A DNA stretch of 64,000 nt. Origin: Daedaleopsis sinensis (taxonomy: Eukaryota > Basidiomycota > Agaricomycetes > Polyporales > Polyporaceae). The notes beneath the pieces were generated by a model. That model did no database searches, was not told where the DNA came from, and worked only from the letters and a program-made list of their open reading frames with translations. The position numbers were made by a program, and so were the translations under genes. This document shows, piece after piece, positions 11,194 to 23,548 of the stretch. Positions within the stretch are counted from its first letter, which is position 1; every line of letters begins with the position of its first letter. Location: NCBI GenBank assembly GCA_033807695.1, contig CM066304.1, forward strand, positions 3,162,001 through 3,226,000, read 5' to 3'.

Positions 11194-12547
11194 TCAGGCC
11201 GAGGCGACTACAAGCGGAGGGACAGTGAACTTAGCAGCGAGTTCATCGAACAGCTCTGTCTTTTGCTGGCAGCTGGTCACCAAAGGGTGGGTTGGGAACT
11301 CGGTAGACAGCCGACTGGTACAGAGACAAGATCAGCGACAATCGTGCGTTCCAGACAAACAGTAACCTACCTGTATAGCACGTCCGCATCCGCAGACTTC
11401 GCCCCCAAGCCCGCCGCAACCGTTTGCGCAGCGAGGGTCTCCGCGTCCGGTTTCCCGCCCCACTGCGACTCAGCCTCTTCGAGGTCGCTTTTCGCGGCAC
11501 TGACCTCGCCTCTTAGAAGTCGTACAACACCGCGCGCAGTGAGAAGGTGAGGGGAGGTTAGAGAAGGGTTCCCGAGCTGCTCGGTGTAGAAGGATTGCGG
11601 GTCCGAGTACCCGTCTTTACCAGTCGCGAGCCCGATGGAGGCCTCGATGAGTTGCAAGAGCAAGTCGTCCTCGGCCCAGCGCTTTGCACGTTCTAGCTCT
11701 TTGCGGGCGAGGTCGGGGCGGTTGATGGATAGGTATACTTGGACAGTATATGCGACACTGCGGGAAGATAGTCAGCCTTTGGATGAGTTGGGAAGTGCAG
11801 AGGAGAGAGGTGGGACCCGTGTGCCACGAAACATGTCATCGATATGAGCGTACATCAGAAGAAGCATAGCAATGAGCTCGGCAGCGCTGTGATGTATGCA
11901 GGCTGCGCGGGTACGATGAGCAAGCTCGAAGTGACACCTGTACAATGTTGGCGGGTAGCTGGTATGCTCATTCGCGACGAATCAGGGAGTGCAGTACAAA
12001 TCGGAGCGCGGCGACGCCAGAAGTGTCCGACCGACTGAGGGGATGAATGCAACACTCACGCTTCAAGGTTCTGCGTATCATTCCCGGCACCGAGGGTCTC
12101 CAGAGCCTCCTCGATCTCACCAGCCCTCGCGAACGCCGTACCCGCCAGAACCCTCACGATGCCCTTTTCCCAGCTGCTCGCCTCCGCATCGTCACCCTCG
12201 ATCTCTACGCTCAAGTCGCGTAGCTCCTCGAGGGCAGCGTCCCGTGCATCTTCCGCGTCGGATGCGACGAAACGTGCGAGCGTCGCGACGCTCTTCAGGG
12301 CGAGATTGTCGGTCTCGGCGGGGATGAGGGCTTCTACTGCTGACGACTGCCCGAGAGCGATGTGTGCGCGGGCTTGGTAGACGAGCGTGGGGGTGTACTC
12401 GGGGGAGGAGGGGTCCGGGACGGTGAGATCGACAAGAGACTTGTAGGCGCCTGGTACACGTCAGTGTGAGTGTTGCGAATAGGAGGATGGGTTAGGTGTA
12501 CCGAGGGTGAACTGCTGTTTAATGTGGTAAAGCTCTGAGGAGTCCAT
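11194..12547 (-). CDS. coatomer subunit epsilon (COPI)
   Basis: Four exons on the minus strand, starting MDSSELYHIKQQFTLG and ending KFTVPPLVVASA. The product is about 295 residues, the usual size of epsilon-COP. The alpha-helical TPR-like body is visible: TLVYQARAHIALGQ, GTAFARAGEIEEALETL, AYTVQVYLSINRPDLARKEL, LLLQLIEASIGLATG, and HLLTARGVVRLLRGEVSAAK. The C-terminal exon begins near FPTHPLVTSCQQK. Epsilon-COP (Sec28 in yeast, COPE in animals) stabilises alpha-COP in the COPI coat for Golgi-to-ER transport. Introns at about 12450-12500, 11760-12057 and 11290-11370 have GT...AG ends and restore frame. The middle one is longer than its neighbours. Confidence 0.9.
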
Positions 12548-14054
12548 TCTGCCAGACAAGGGTGCGATTCACGAGAGTGGAGCCTGGAGGAGGTGGATGC
12601 AGATGGTCAAGAGGAGAGATGATGTTAGGCGCCCACACTCGTTTCTCTTCCCGACGAACCTCAAGCGTTCAATGAATTCAGACCTTTCCACTGCCAGCCT
12701 CTCACTCAGACTGTCAATGTCATCCAGGGAGCTGGATACGGACTCCAGTGTCTACGCTCGACTGCTTGCCCACAGAACATAATCTGCTTATCTTGTGCGT
12801 GCCTTCTCGACAGGCGGTCTTGCTTGCAACATAAACTGGAACACCAAGTCTCATCTGTGTCCACTGTCGTGAACATTCCCGGTGTCGCTGACACAAGTGT
12901 CAGCAAGCGAGCGTATATCCAGGCGAGTCGCATTCCAGCATGGTATGATAGCTCCGGTGTGCGATGCAGGCGGAAGTGCCGGCGTGTTGGATGCCCTATT
13001 AGCATTCAAACTGGCAGCGATGATCGTCGCATACCTCAAGGCCTCATCGGTCTTTATATGTCTAATAGGGGAGACTAGGCGGTATCCGTCGCACGGTGGA
13101 CCCTACGCGGCGAATCTGAGCGCGATCTCCTGCCCCTTGTCATCGACAAAGTACGGAATCCGCAGCAGAAGTCATTCTTGCAAGCTTCGTAGGTACCGAA
13201 CGCTGCCGTGTCTGGCCACTAACGCACGCGGCCTCGGACCCGAGCATACTCAGTACACCGGGGAGGCGATAGGAGGATATCCCCGATGGATAGGGTGAAG
13301 GCACGTCTGGCTCATTCACGAGGACAAATGCTGAGTTTCAGGATGGGCCGTAACATTTATTGGCAGTTACTTACCGGATCACGTAGTCTCGCGCGCGCGA
13401 ATGTCGAAGAGCGAAGGTCGTCATCATGTGCATTCACTACTTGCCCGAGGTCTGCGGCTAGTGTGGCACAAGCGGAACCATCCTATGAATGGACGTCCCT
13501 CAGCTAGTAGTAGCCGTTCTTCTGAGGTGAGTTGCAACCAGACACTTTCTACTAAGTACTATGTTAACCTGTCCAACTGCTAGTTCTAGGGAGATATAAA
13601 AGTGTAATGAAGCTTGGCGCGGCCTCGGCCCGCAAGCGTTAGTAGATAGGAATGCATATGGACGTGCAAAGTACTAGTGCGGATATCCGCGGATAAGTAG
13701 GTGCGTTTGCTCAATCTGCATGCTCAACGTTGCAACGCTCAGCGCTCAGCGCTCAGGCCTCTGGGTTCGAAAAGTGCAGGAAAGTACCCAGATTCTCAGC
13801 TCTGATTCATTAATCTTGCCTGTGGCAAAGCATCCGTGGAGTTCGTCGTCAGCAGACCAAGCCGTGCGCACGCGATTGTGACGAACTATCTCACTCGAAA
13901 CTCAGCGCTCAGCGCTTAGCCGTCACGGCCGCACTTTCTGGTTTGGCGATATTCCTCAACGGCAGTAAACCAAGCATCGTACTTCCATGCACCTGTCAAT
14001 CCAGAATGAATCCTGGATTGCATATTCGCAAAATCCACTCCGACTCCTGATACT
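12548..14054. other. intergenic, upstream region of the Ppo oxygenase gene
   Basis: About 1.5 kb between divergent genes. No gene is recognised. It contains two clusters of TCAGCGC repeats, listed separately. Confidence 0.5.
13737..13920. repeat. two clusters of TCAGCGC repeats
   Basis: GCTCAGCGCTCAGCGCTCAG occupies about 13737-13756, and CTCAGCGCTCAGCGCTTAGC occupies 13901-13920. The palindromic core AGCGCT appears twice in each. They sit roughly 210-390 bases upstream of the Ppo start and may be regulator-binding sites. Confidence 0.3.
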
Positions 14055-14060
14055 TTATAA
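14055..14060 (+). promoter_or_regulatory. TATA-like element of the Ppo gene
   Basis: TTATAA lies 69 bases upstream of the ATG at 14129. It lies just before an earlier in-frame ATG at 14075, which makes that earlier ATG an unlikely start. Confidence 0.35.
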
Positions 14061-14128
14061 GCTATAGTCAAGAGATGGTTGACCTCGCCGCGCTCCTCCT
14101 CCTCTTCTCACCCCATCTCCTCACATCG

Positions 14129-17100
14129 ATGTCCACGTTCCTGCCCAAGCTGTCTCGGTCTTATTCCGAGGTGTCCCATTCCAATGCCGAAGATCCGTTG
14201 ATACAGCATCCAACTCATGGCTTGAAGGGCTTCGATGAGTTACGTACCAAGGTACCTCGAGCTCGTTCCTTTGTTTGTCGTCTGAAGCTCACCTGTTCAA
14301 TAGATCCGCAAGCATCTCCCCTTCCCTGTGGACCTTCCGAACATGGCGAGTATTGAATGCTAATGAATGATTGCATATACCACTCCTCTTACCCGCCGTC
14401 ATCTAGGAAAGTCTCATAGATGCCGTCGTCCATCTGAACTCGCTGGATGACCGTAAGATGCTGGTCAGTTGAGTGAGGATGCGTGGTGTTTATCCCCGAG
14501 TTGATTTCCCCTAATCAACAGTTGGAACAAACGCTCGTCTGCCTATCGCACAATGGGGACGACCCTCGTGCCAAGAAACTGGAGAATTTCTTGATCAAAC
14601 TATGTACGTGTACTCTCCTTGTGATAAGAGTCTCATCAATGACAGGGCTGGTCTCGTAGTGTATGAGGATCTACCCCACCCCGTTGACACCTGCCTCGGG
14701 AAGAAGTATTCATACCGGACAACCGATGGCTCTTTCAACAACCCGTGTATCCCTGACTTGGGCAAAGCTGGGATGCCATATGCCCGTAGCGTCTCGCAAA
14801 CGCACCCGCTCCCTCTCAACGAGCTTCCTGATGCTGGGCTTGTATTCGACACTCTGCTCAGACGCGAGAAGGTCTCTTTTTAATCTCCAGCACCCGCGTC
14901 GAACGCTCACTGACGTCGGACGTGATATAGTTCGTGCCGCACCCTGCGGGGCTGTCGAGCATGATGTTCTCATTCGCGGCATTGGTCATCCACACGTGAG
15001 TTGAATTCCATCATCTCTACGTCACCTAAACTCAGTCCTCTTGGCTAGGTGCTTCCGTACTTCGCATGCAGATGTCAACATCAACGAGACGTCTTCCTAC
15101 ATCGACCTAGCGCCGCTGTATGGCAGCAGTGACCAGCAGCTCAACAAGGTGCGCCGCCGGGACGGCTTTGGAATGCTCCTGCCGGACACTTTCGCCGAAG
15201 ACCGCCTTCTACTCCTTCCACCCGCGGTATGCGTGCTTCTCGTCCTGTTCAACCGCAACCACAATGTGAGTTCTGCATTACTTTTCAACCGTAGGATTGG
15301 TTGTGATTCCTCCTTGACACAGTACATCGCGAAAAAGCTATTTGAGCTGAATGAACGCCGAACTTACGTCGCGCCTGACTCTATCCGCGACGACGATCAT
15401 GAGCGCACCAAGAAGATTGCTGAGCAAGACGAGGACATCTTCCAGACCGCCCGCCTGATCAATTGCGCGTGGTTCGCCTCTGCGGTGTTTGCGGACTACG
15501 TTGCGGCCATCCTAGGCCTAGTCCGGCAGGGGAGCAGCTGGAGCTTAAACCCGTTCGAAGAGGTCCGGAACTCTGACCACTCGTTCTTTGAGCGCGGGAA
15601 GGGCAATTGCTGCAGTGTCGAGGTGAGCACCGACGGAGTTTGATGTCTGCGCATTCGGTTGACGCTGAGATGCTTGCAGTTCAATTGCTTGTACCGGTGG
15701 CACGCGACGACGTCCGAACACGATGCGAAGTGGGTGGAGGACCTTTCTGCGAAGCTCTTCGATAACAAGCCCGCTGACACGGTGGGTACGGCGTGTATCT
15801 GTCACGTCAATATACTGACGCGGAGCGCCGTCGGTAGCTCTCTATCTCGGACTTCAAAGAGATGGCGAAGCAAATGCAGTCCAAGGATCCTGACGTTTCT
15901 CACTGGACGTTCGGCGGGTACGTGCGCCAGCGTCGGAGTTTGTCAGTATATCTTAGGAGATGTCACAGATTACAGCGCGATCCCAAGACGAAGATGTTCG
16001 ACGACGCCCAGCTGGCAAACATTCTCAAGAATGCGTAAGTGAAGTGGCGTGCCTCCTTCGACGCCACCTGACTTCATCTGGTCCCGATAGTACTGAAAGC
16101 CCCGCCGGTGCGTTCAAAGCCCGCGGGACACCGGGTGTAATGCGGTTGCACGAGATCATGGGGATCGAGCAGAACCGGCAATGGGGTGTTTGTTCGCTGA
16201 ACGACTTCCGCAAGGTATGCTGCTTCAAATTAATTTCAGAATTTGTCGAGAGACTCATATGGACTTGATAGTTCCTTGGGCTGAAGAGTGAGAGTTTGGC
16301 TTTCAAGGTCTCGGCGTGATCAATCTTCGTGTTTACTAACGGACTTCTAGCATACACAAGCTTCTTGGAGTGGAATCCCGATCCTGAGATCGCGAACGCC
16401 GCAGAAAAGTTGTATGGTGACATCGACCGCCTCGAGCTCTATGTCGGCCTCCAGGCCGAAGAGGCGAAACCAGTCATCCCTGGTGCTGGTCTCTGCCCTT
16501 GTGAGTGTCGTCTGCGGGGATGTTGTACGATTGCATCTGACAAAAGCCCAAAGCGTACACCATCAGCCGCGCCATCCTCAGTGACGCCATCGCACTGACA
16601 CGAGGCGACCGCTTCTTCACCACCGACTACACTCCGTTCAACCTCACGAGCTGGGGCTTCGCTGACGCTCAGCGCGACCCCGAAGGCCCGGGCAACGGCA
16701 GCATGCTCGGCAGACTGCTCATCCGGACACTCCCGCACGAATACACGAGCAACAGCACGTACACGTGGTTCCCGCTCATGACCCCGGTGGCAATGAAGAA
16801 GATCCTGACGAACCTCGAGTGGACACACCTCTACGACCTCCAGCGGCCCACGACGGCCCCAGAGCTGAAGGTGCTGACGTCCTACGATGATGTCAAGGCT
16901 GTGATGAAGGAAAACATGACATTCGGAATCGGCTTCATGGACCGTGTCAAGCGAATCGTGGATGGGCCCGGGTGAGTTCCCGTCTGTTGCTTGCTGTAAG
17001 TTGACGTCTGCTTACTTAGACATGGGCTGCAGCTTCTATATCGCTTCGGCTGATCCTGCGAGAGCCGCGCGCGAAGAGCGAATGATGCTTGACGCTCTCG

Positions 17101-18827
17101 TGGGCGAGAACGGATCGGAGGAGAAGATCAAGCAGTTCTTTTTCGACAAGACCCGGGAGCTCATGGAGCGCGAATCTTGCAAGACTGTTGCCAAGGGCAT
17201 CCACACGGTCGACCTCGTCAGAAGTGTGCTCAGAGTCGTCCCCATATACTGGGCCTGTGACATGGTGCGTAGATCGTCCAATAGGTATCAGTCGGTGCAT
17301 GCGTTGAAAGTTGTTTCCGAAGGCCGGTATTCAGTTGAAGACCAGTGTGGACGGCGATGGGGATTACACGCCTCAGGAGCTGTTCAGCATCCTGGCGGAG
17401 ATTTATACGTAAGTCTGAGTCGTCCAATTACGATCCCATCGCACTTACATGTACATCAACGACACATACTAGATATCTCTTCCTCGACGTAAGCCCGGAG
17501 CTCCTACACAAGATGCAAAGGCATGTCATCGAGAACGTCGAGAAGCTGTCCAATCTCATCCGCAAGCAATTTGGTGGCTCTCGTGTAAGGATTCCGACCA
17601 TAAGACTGCTGTCCCGCTAACTCTTCGCTCTACGAACAGCTCTCTGTCGCTGGGCTCTTCGAGTCTGTCTCTCAGTTCTTCTACAAGCCAGCTCAGAGTG
17701 GCAAACACGACTTCTTGGCACGCCTTCGTACCCTCGGCGTGGACGGGGAGACGCAGTGCAACATGGTCCTCGCCTTGTTGGTCGGCTCCACGGTCGAGTT
17801 GACCCAGGGTTAGTGGCTCAACTGTCGTATAAGATTCATTTTGCCGACTGACGCGATATTGGATAGCCATGGTGAACGTCGTCGACTTCTACCTCGATCC
17901 GGAGAAGCCCTCGGGTGTCCAGGACCTCGCTGCTAAAACGATGGGGAACGGGGCCATCTCTCCTAAGGACGAAGCTACTCTGCAAGGCTTCGCGCTGGAG
18001 GCTCTTCGTGAGTAGATCTACCGGTCGGGGGGTAACTACGTGCTAACACATGAGTAGGTCTCCACCCGACATTCCGGGGTGTCTATCGTATGTTTTCGCA
18101 GAAACTCTGGAAGTGACAATCGTCGAGCCTTACCCCCCTGACCGTCTGCTACAGGCGAGGTGCTGAAGGATATCAACATGAGTCAAGGGATGCTGAAGGC
18201 TAAGGAGCGCGTCTTCGTGAATCTGTCGAAGGCCAACACCAGTGTCAGTCTTCAGCAGGATCGGCATGAGATCTCCGAGCTAACACCGCTCTACAGAGCC
18301 GAGGCTTCGCTAACCCGGAGGAAGTGAACCCGAGCCGCAGTTTCGACAAGTACTTGGTGGTGGATGGGGCTGGAAAGTGAGTTCTTCCCGTATCTCCCGC
18401 CGCGATATCCTCGACCTAATTCGGGCGATTGCGCGCAGATGTTTGGGGCTGGATCTGTCGTCGAAGGTGATTGAACGCGCGTTCTCCGGAGAAAGCGGTG
18501 TTGCTGAGAAGGTTGCTGTTATGTAGATCGTCGCCCACGCCCTGCGCGCCGTGTACAGCTTCAAGGGTATTGCCCGCGCTCCTGGCTTCTCCGGCCAACT
18601 CAAGAGGTACATAATCATGATCAATGCACTCGTCTTGTGAAATATCTGACATTGAGTGACTGCACGCAGATACCAGGTCTCGGACTCGAGGACGAGCTTG
18701 TGGGTGTACCTCGGCCAGGACCAGCACCTCTGTCCTTGGGCAACGTCTATGCACGTTCAGGTGAGCTCATGTCTTCGATAAATTGATTTTCTAGTCGCTG
18801 ACAGGTTCGTCTATGTAGTACCCGTGA
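14129..18827 (+). CDS. Ppo-type fatty-acid dioxygenase / diol synthase (heme peroxidase + P450 fusion)
   Basis: A large gene of more than 15 exons, starting MSTFLPKLSRSYSEV. The N-terminal half is a heme-peroxidase (cyclooxygenase-like) domain. The distal His lies in FAALVIHT, then NINETSSYIDLAPLYG, and the catalytic Tyr and proximal His lie in LYRWHATTSEHD. The C-terminal half is a P450-like domain with EALRLHP (ExxR) and the thiolate loop VDGAGKCLGLDLSSK, so the heme Cys is kept. After the Cys, an in-frame TAG is removed by a 60-base intron (18467-18526), giving DLSSKIVAHALRAVYSF. The last exon adds only YP. Such proteins (PpoA, linoleate diol synthases) first make an 8- or 10-hydroperoxide from linoleic or oleic acid and then isomerise it, yielding oxylipin signals. 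Which product is made here cannot be read. Confidence 0.9.
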
Positions 18828-19385
18828 GAGGTTTCTATTTCCGAGTCATCCACGTCTGCCACCGGAGCGACTCTCCCATCTGTTAATCGAAACTTCTTTG
18901 TTCACATCGCCATGTGCCCTACCATACGTCTATGAATCAGATATGATGTGTCCAGTCCATCGAGCATGGGCTGCTTGGCTAGCAACGCTTCACCTTGTCT
19001 CCGACTCCGTGTCCCGATACAAAAATATGTTCACCAGCGCCCATTTACAGTCACGCAGGACGCGACCGCTTCCAGGGGATCCTGTCGGTACATAAGGATT
19101 ACCTACAAGTATTTCAGTCTGCTACCAAGTACAGTGGGGGCCCAGGCCGGCTGCGGCCGCCGCAGTACTGCCCAGCCTGCCAGGCCGCTGTGTCTCGGAG
19201 GAGGTGTGGCAGGCGTCTGTCAATATTTAATATTCAATATTTGCCACTAGTGCCGCCCGCCGGAAGGACGCGTCACACAGATTTGTTGCCGCAAGCTCGC
19301 AGCCTCCGCTCTCACCGTGCATATAGATATGTCTCCACATCCGAACTCCTACTTTCCTCTACCAACCGATCCCCCCTAGTTCTCC

Positions 19386-21484
19386 ATGTCTGACTCTCCT
19401 AGAACCGCGCACCTGCTTGTTCTCATCCACGGCATGTGGGGCAACCCCGGCCATCTGGCCGAGCTGGACAGGATAATGACCGAGAAGCGTTGCAAGGCCG
19501 ACTCCGACAAGGGCCCCGCGGGCGAAAGCTTGCATATCCTACTCGCGAAAACCAACAGGGACGACGGGACGTACGACGGCATTGACTGGGGAGGAGAGCG
19601 GGTGGCTGAGGAGGTCAGTCAATGTGATTAGCCGGTCAATCTCGTTCATCCTCATCCCTCGCGTACCGGCAGATATTTGAGGAAATCAAGGTGTTGGAGA
19701 AGGAGGGGAGGAAGGTTACACGGTTCTCCGTGACTGGATACAGTCTCGGAGGCCTCATTGCGCGATACGTCGTTGGGTGAGTGGGCTTGTCCTAGCTCGC
19801 ACCGGGGGCACCATGATATGTAACACCGTGTTGCATTCTATTCGCATTCGGTTCATTGCCCAAATCTTTTTTGCGTGGCACTTAACGATACGCTTTAGCC
19901 CCATGCTGGTTACATGCCGCCTTTGAAATGTAACCAGCATGGGACAGGCCTATTGCGATATAATTCAAGTGTCTTTGTGATGGCACTGGGGGCATTGAGA
20001 CAACGAGCAGCTACATTGTGAACACATCGCGAGCAAAATCCAAATGTCTTCGCTTTGTCAAGGCGTCACCTTTTGGATACACGCTGTTTACACGCATCAT
20101 TCAGAAGGTATCCAGGATGTGACGCAGAAACGTGCGGCATTTTGAATGTTTCCAGCATATTCAGTTCGTTACATGGGGCATTGTCCCCCGGTGTCGACGT
20201 ATCTTCCTTCCTGACCCAGTCGTGTTACGTGTAGCATTCTTCACCAGCGAGGATTTTTCGAAGATGTTACCCCGGTCAACTTCAACACCATCGCTACGCC
20301 CCATATTGGCCTGCCTAGATACCCCACCGTGATCTCGTCAATATTTGCCTACTTGGGGCCCAAGCTATTGTCACGGACAGGAGAGCAGTTTTACGTGGTA
20401 TGTAGGCCTGCGAACTCCATAGTCTCTCACTGAGCATTCGTGCCATAGGTCGATAAATGGTCACAAAACGGACGGCCTCTACTAGAAGTTATGGCAGATC
20501 CGAGTACGTGTACTGCCCTTCGACCTACACGCGACCACTGACATGGCTGCAGATCGCATATTCTATCAAGCTCTCACATTATTCAACCAAGTCCGCATAT
20601 ACGCGAACGCGATCAACGATGTTACTGTACCCTACGTCACGGCAGCTATAGAAGAAGAAGACATTTTTGCAGAATACCCCCACAACATACAAGTGTATGT
20701 ATATGGTATTATCTGCCAGACGACGAACTGACAGTTGTCGTGCTGTAGAGAGCTAGACGAACAATACTCGCCCATAATCAAGACGTACACTAGATCAGAA
20801 AATGCGACCGTACCTGCGAAACCGAGGCCGCTGACGCTCACGTGGTTTAAGAGTCTCAAAAGCGATCGCCGACCTTTCTTCCCCCCAGCCCTGCAGTTCC
20901 GGTTCCCATTCAACGTGGTATGCAGACCCATTTCTTCAGTTTGCCGCCCCGTGTTGACAAGTACGGCGCAGTTACTCCTTCTCATAACACCTGTCCTCCT
21001 CCCCCTCGTGCTCTCCCTCGTCGTCGGTCGTCTCGCGTTAGCTTCGCACGCCTCGCGATCGCGCATCAAGCTGCTCGAGAAGGATCAGTCCAACACAGAA
21101 CGCCTCGTTCATATCCTCGGCAGGCTGGAACGGGAGATGGAGGGCGTCGTCGTCGACATGTTCGACAGTCCCGGCGTGTCGGACACGGAGTCTGCCGAGC
21201 CATCGTTCTACCCTCCCGCAAGTGTCCAGTCCCAGTCCCAGGCCGGCTCCGGCTTGAAGTTGAGCCCCGCGGACCAAGCACCGAAGGCTGTTACATTGTC
21301 CGACGCGCAACGCAGGATCGTAACGTGGCTGAACACGCTTCCCGGACTCAAGAAGGAGCTTGCTTTCATCCACCCTGTGCGCAACTCGCATGCGGTGATC
21401 ATATCGAGGGATGTCAAACGGTTCCCGGGGCATAAGCAGGGCGAAGGGGTCATTCGGCACTGGGTAGATCACTTCATCGTATAG
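19386..21484 (+). CDS. DUF676 alpha/beta-hydrolase lipase (yeast Lpl1-like)
   Basis: About seven exons. The protein starts MSDSPRTAHLLVLIHGMWGN, the usual oxyanion-hole start of the DUF676 serine-lipase family. The nucleophile elbow is GYSLGGLIARYVVG, with Ser in GxSxG. NTIATPHIGLPRY and the segment NDVTVPYVTAAI, which probably holds the Asp, follow. A hydrophobic stretch (LLLITPVLLPLVLSLVVG) lies in the C-terminal third, and the protein ends HWVDHFIV. Related yeast and fungal proteins are phospholipases of lipid droplets or membranes; substrate here is unknown. The intron after YVVG (19777-20234) is 458 bases long because a MITE sits in it. Removing the element leaves 61 bases. Confidence 0.85.
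19800..20193. mobile_element. 394-bp MITE with CAC... termini and 3-bp TSD, inside a lipase intron
   Basis: The terminal inverted repeats begin CACCGGGGGCACCATG on the left and, read inward from the right, CACCGGGGGACAATG. Both are followed by ATGTAAC within the first 26 bases. The element is flanked by TCG on both sides. Internally there is a perfect 15-bp inverted repeat (CCATGCTGGTTACAT and its complement near 19901-19942), and GTTACAT/ATGTAAC recurs four times. No coding capacity. CAC termini plus a 3-bp duplication suggest a non-autonomous CACTA-superfamily element. Confidence 0.75.
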
Positions 21485-21811
21485 GTAATGGTTTGTTATG
21501 CACGCAATATCCCGACAAAGACTATATATTGACCCGCACCATAGTGTATGTTAGGTCTACTCGCAATACTTATCATTCTTTATGATGAGGTATAGCGCGT
21601 TTGCCACCGCGTTTCCGATATTTGACATACGACAAAGAGAGTCAAAGCCCGCCATGGCGACACTTCGGGTGCAGAAAACGTCTTTGTTTACCTTGAGGTA
21701 ACGACCACGCGGGTCACCACAATTTAAGGCCGCACACGGAGGTGCAATCGCACTCAACTCCTCAACAGTACTAACCCCTCCAACCTTTTGCTCTTATCGC
21801 CGCTCTTAACC

Positions 21812-23548
21812 ATGCCCCCGCCGAGCTGTACGCACAGTACGTGTATTACTACTTCATCGAGTCCGCCCACTCAAGAGTTGTATTCGCAGGAGTGTATGCT
21901 GTCCTTCGCCGCCACCCCAGTGGCTCATTTGACGAAGCAGACTTGATTGGGAATGGTGCGCATTCATGATTTATCGCCACGCACGCTCATCGACAACTTC
22001 ATAATCGCTGCAGTGAGACAAGGCTACTATGCGAGTGGCGCCTCTCCTACGAACCGCACTCGGAGTTCGGTCCAGGCTGTCATAAGTAACCTCGTGAGTA
22101 CGCTCATGTCATGGCCTTGTGTCAATACTAATTAGTTGTAACAGCAAGAAGCGGGCTTGTTGGTGAGGCGGTCCGGTACGGACAGATACATCCCGACACC
22201 ACGTCTTGCCGAAGTGTGGGTTAGCATTCTACTCTTTATAAAACGTATGCTGATTAATGAGAGGCAGTTCTAGGCAGGCGCAGCGCGATTGTGCGGACAA
22301 CGCACCTATTCGACAAGTGGGCGCGTACTTCACTTCGCGTTTGGGTCGCGTCGAAGCGCAGACCAGGAAGATGGTAGGGATTGTGACTGTTTTTCTATTG
22401 TATGCGTCCACCTCACCACTGCTCATCAGTTGCGGGACAAACTCGATGTCACGCGGGATGAGGCAACGTATTGGCAAGGTCGATGCGAGTCTGGCGCCCA
22501 GCAAGCCGGTATGAACGATGACTCTCCGGACACGACCCTTGTCGACCACGGCCTCGACGACATCCCCGAAGAGCCCCACGAGCAGGCTGGGCCTTCTACT
22601 CAAGCGGATCGCGGGTGCGCAGGCGTCCCCATCAGCCGCATGCCGACGTGCGTGAGACAGTTATTTCATACATGCTCCTTAATCTCACACGTCCACAGCG
22701 TACGGGCGATGTCGCCCGCCACGCCGGTGCGCCACAACGGGAGCCAGTTTTTCCCAACGCCGCCGGACACGGATGGCCCCCGACGGCTTCTCTCACGAGG
22801 GCCATCTTTTGCCCAACACGACCTGGAGTCCGATCCTCGCGAAGGTCCGGGCGCCGGGGCCTCTGAGGACGAGAACCCGTTCTCTATGCCCGGACGTGAC
22901 GGTATCTCGGAGGCGAGCGCAAGGCTGGATGAGCAGGTACAGCAGCAGCAGCCGGATGAGGACGCTACACATTTCGCGGAACTGTGTCAGGAGTACAACC
23001 AGGTGGTGGACGAGGAGAACGAGGTCAGTCGTCATATATTCATATCCTGTCTCCGTTGACGACCGACCGGCTCGCGTTCGCACCTTAGACCGATCGGGAG
23101 TGCGAGGAATACAAGAAGCAGCTCGAGGAACTCAAGACGCAGCGTCTCCAACACACTCGTAAGTATCAGGCCCTGCAGGAGCAGTACCAGGAGACGCAGC
23201 AGCGCGAGGCCGCTATGAGCGCCCGTGCCGATGAGCTGGAAGCCAGGATAGCGCAACTGGTCGAGGATGACGCGGAGATCCTGACGCTCGCGAACAGGCG
23301 CATCGCGGAGCAGGCGGAGGACTGGGTGGAGGAGCGCGAGACGAACCAGACGCTGCTGGACACGCTCGGCGCACTGCCGAAGATGATGCAGGCGTTCACC
23401 GCGAACGCTCTGCAGAAGGTGAGTGAGAGCTCGTGTCTGGTAGGTGGTGAATGGGTTTGTGCTCATATGGCCTTGCGTGCTGCGACAGATTCCTGCTCTT
23501 GGTTCGATGTGGGCCGCATCGTCCACGGACAATGGTCGAGGCCAATAA
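21812..23548 (+). CDS. hypothetical protein: possible winged-helix start, long coiled coil
   Basis: A multi-exon gene assembled from in-phase splices: the first exon MPPPSCTH, a 53-base intron with GTACGTG donor, then VYAVLRRHPSGSFDEADLIGN. The part up to QAVISNLQEAGLLVRRSGTDRYIPTP resembles a small helix-turn-helix or winged helix. A first coiled-coil stretch (RLGRVEAQTRKM, LRDKLDVTRDEATYWQGR) follows, then a long acidic/Ser-Pro linker, then a strong coiled coil of about 110 residues (ECEEYKKQLEELKTQRL to DTLGALPKMMQAF). The proposed stop is at 23546-23548 after IPALGSMW. The C-terminus is uncertain because another coding-like exon (MERVSSHLGPHGHSE...) lies just downstream. No family is recognised. 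Confidence 0.5.

Noticed and set aside
13733..13757. TCAGCGC repeats as a MITE terminal repeat
   Set aside because: The two clusters are in the same orientation and no target duplication was found.
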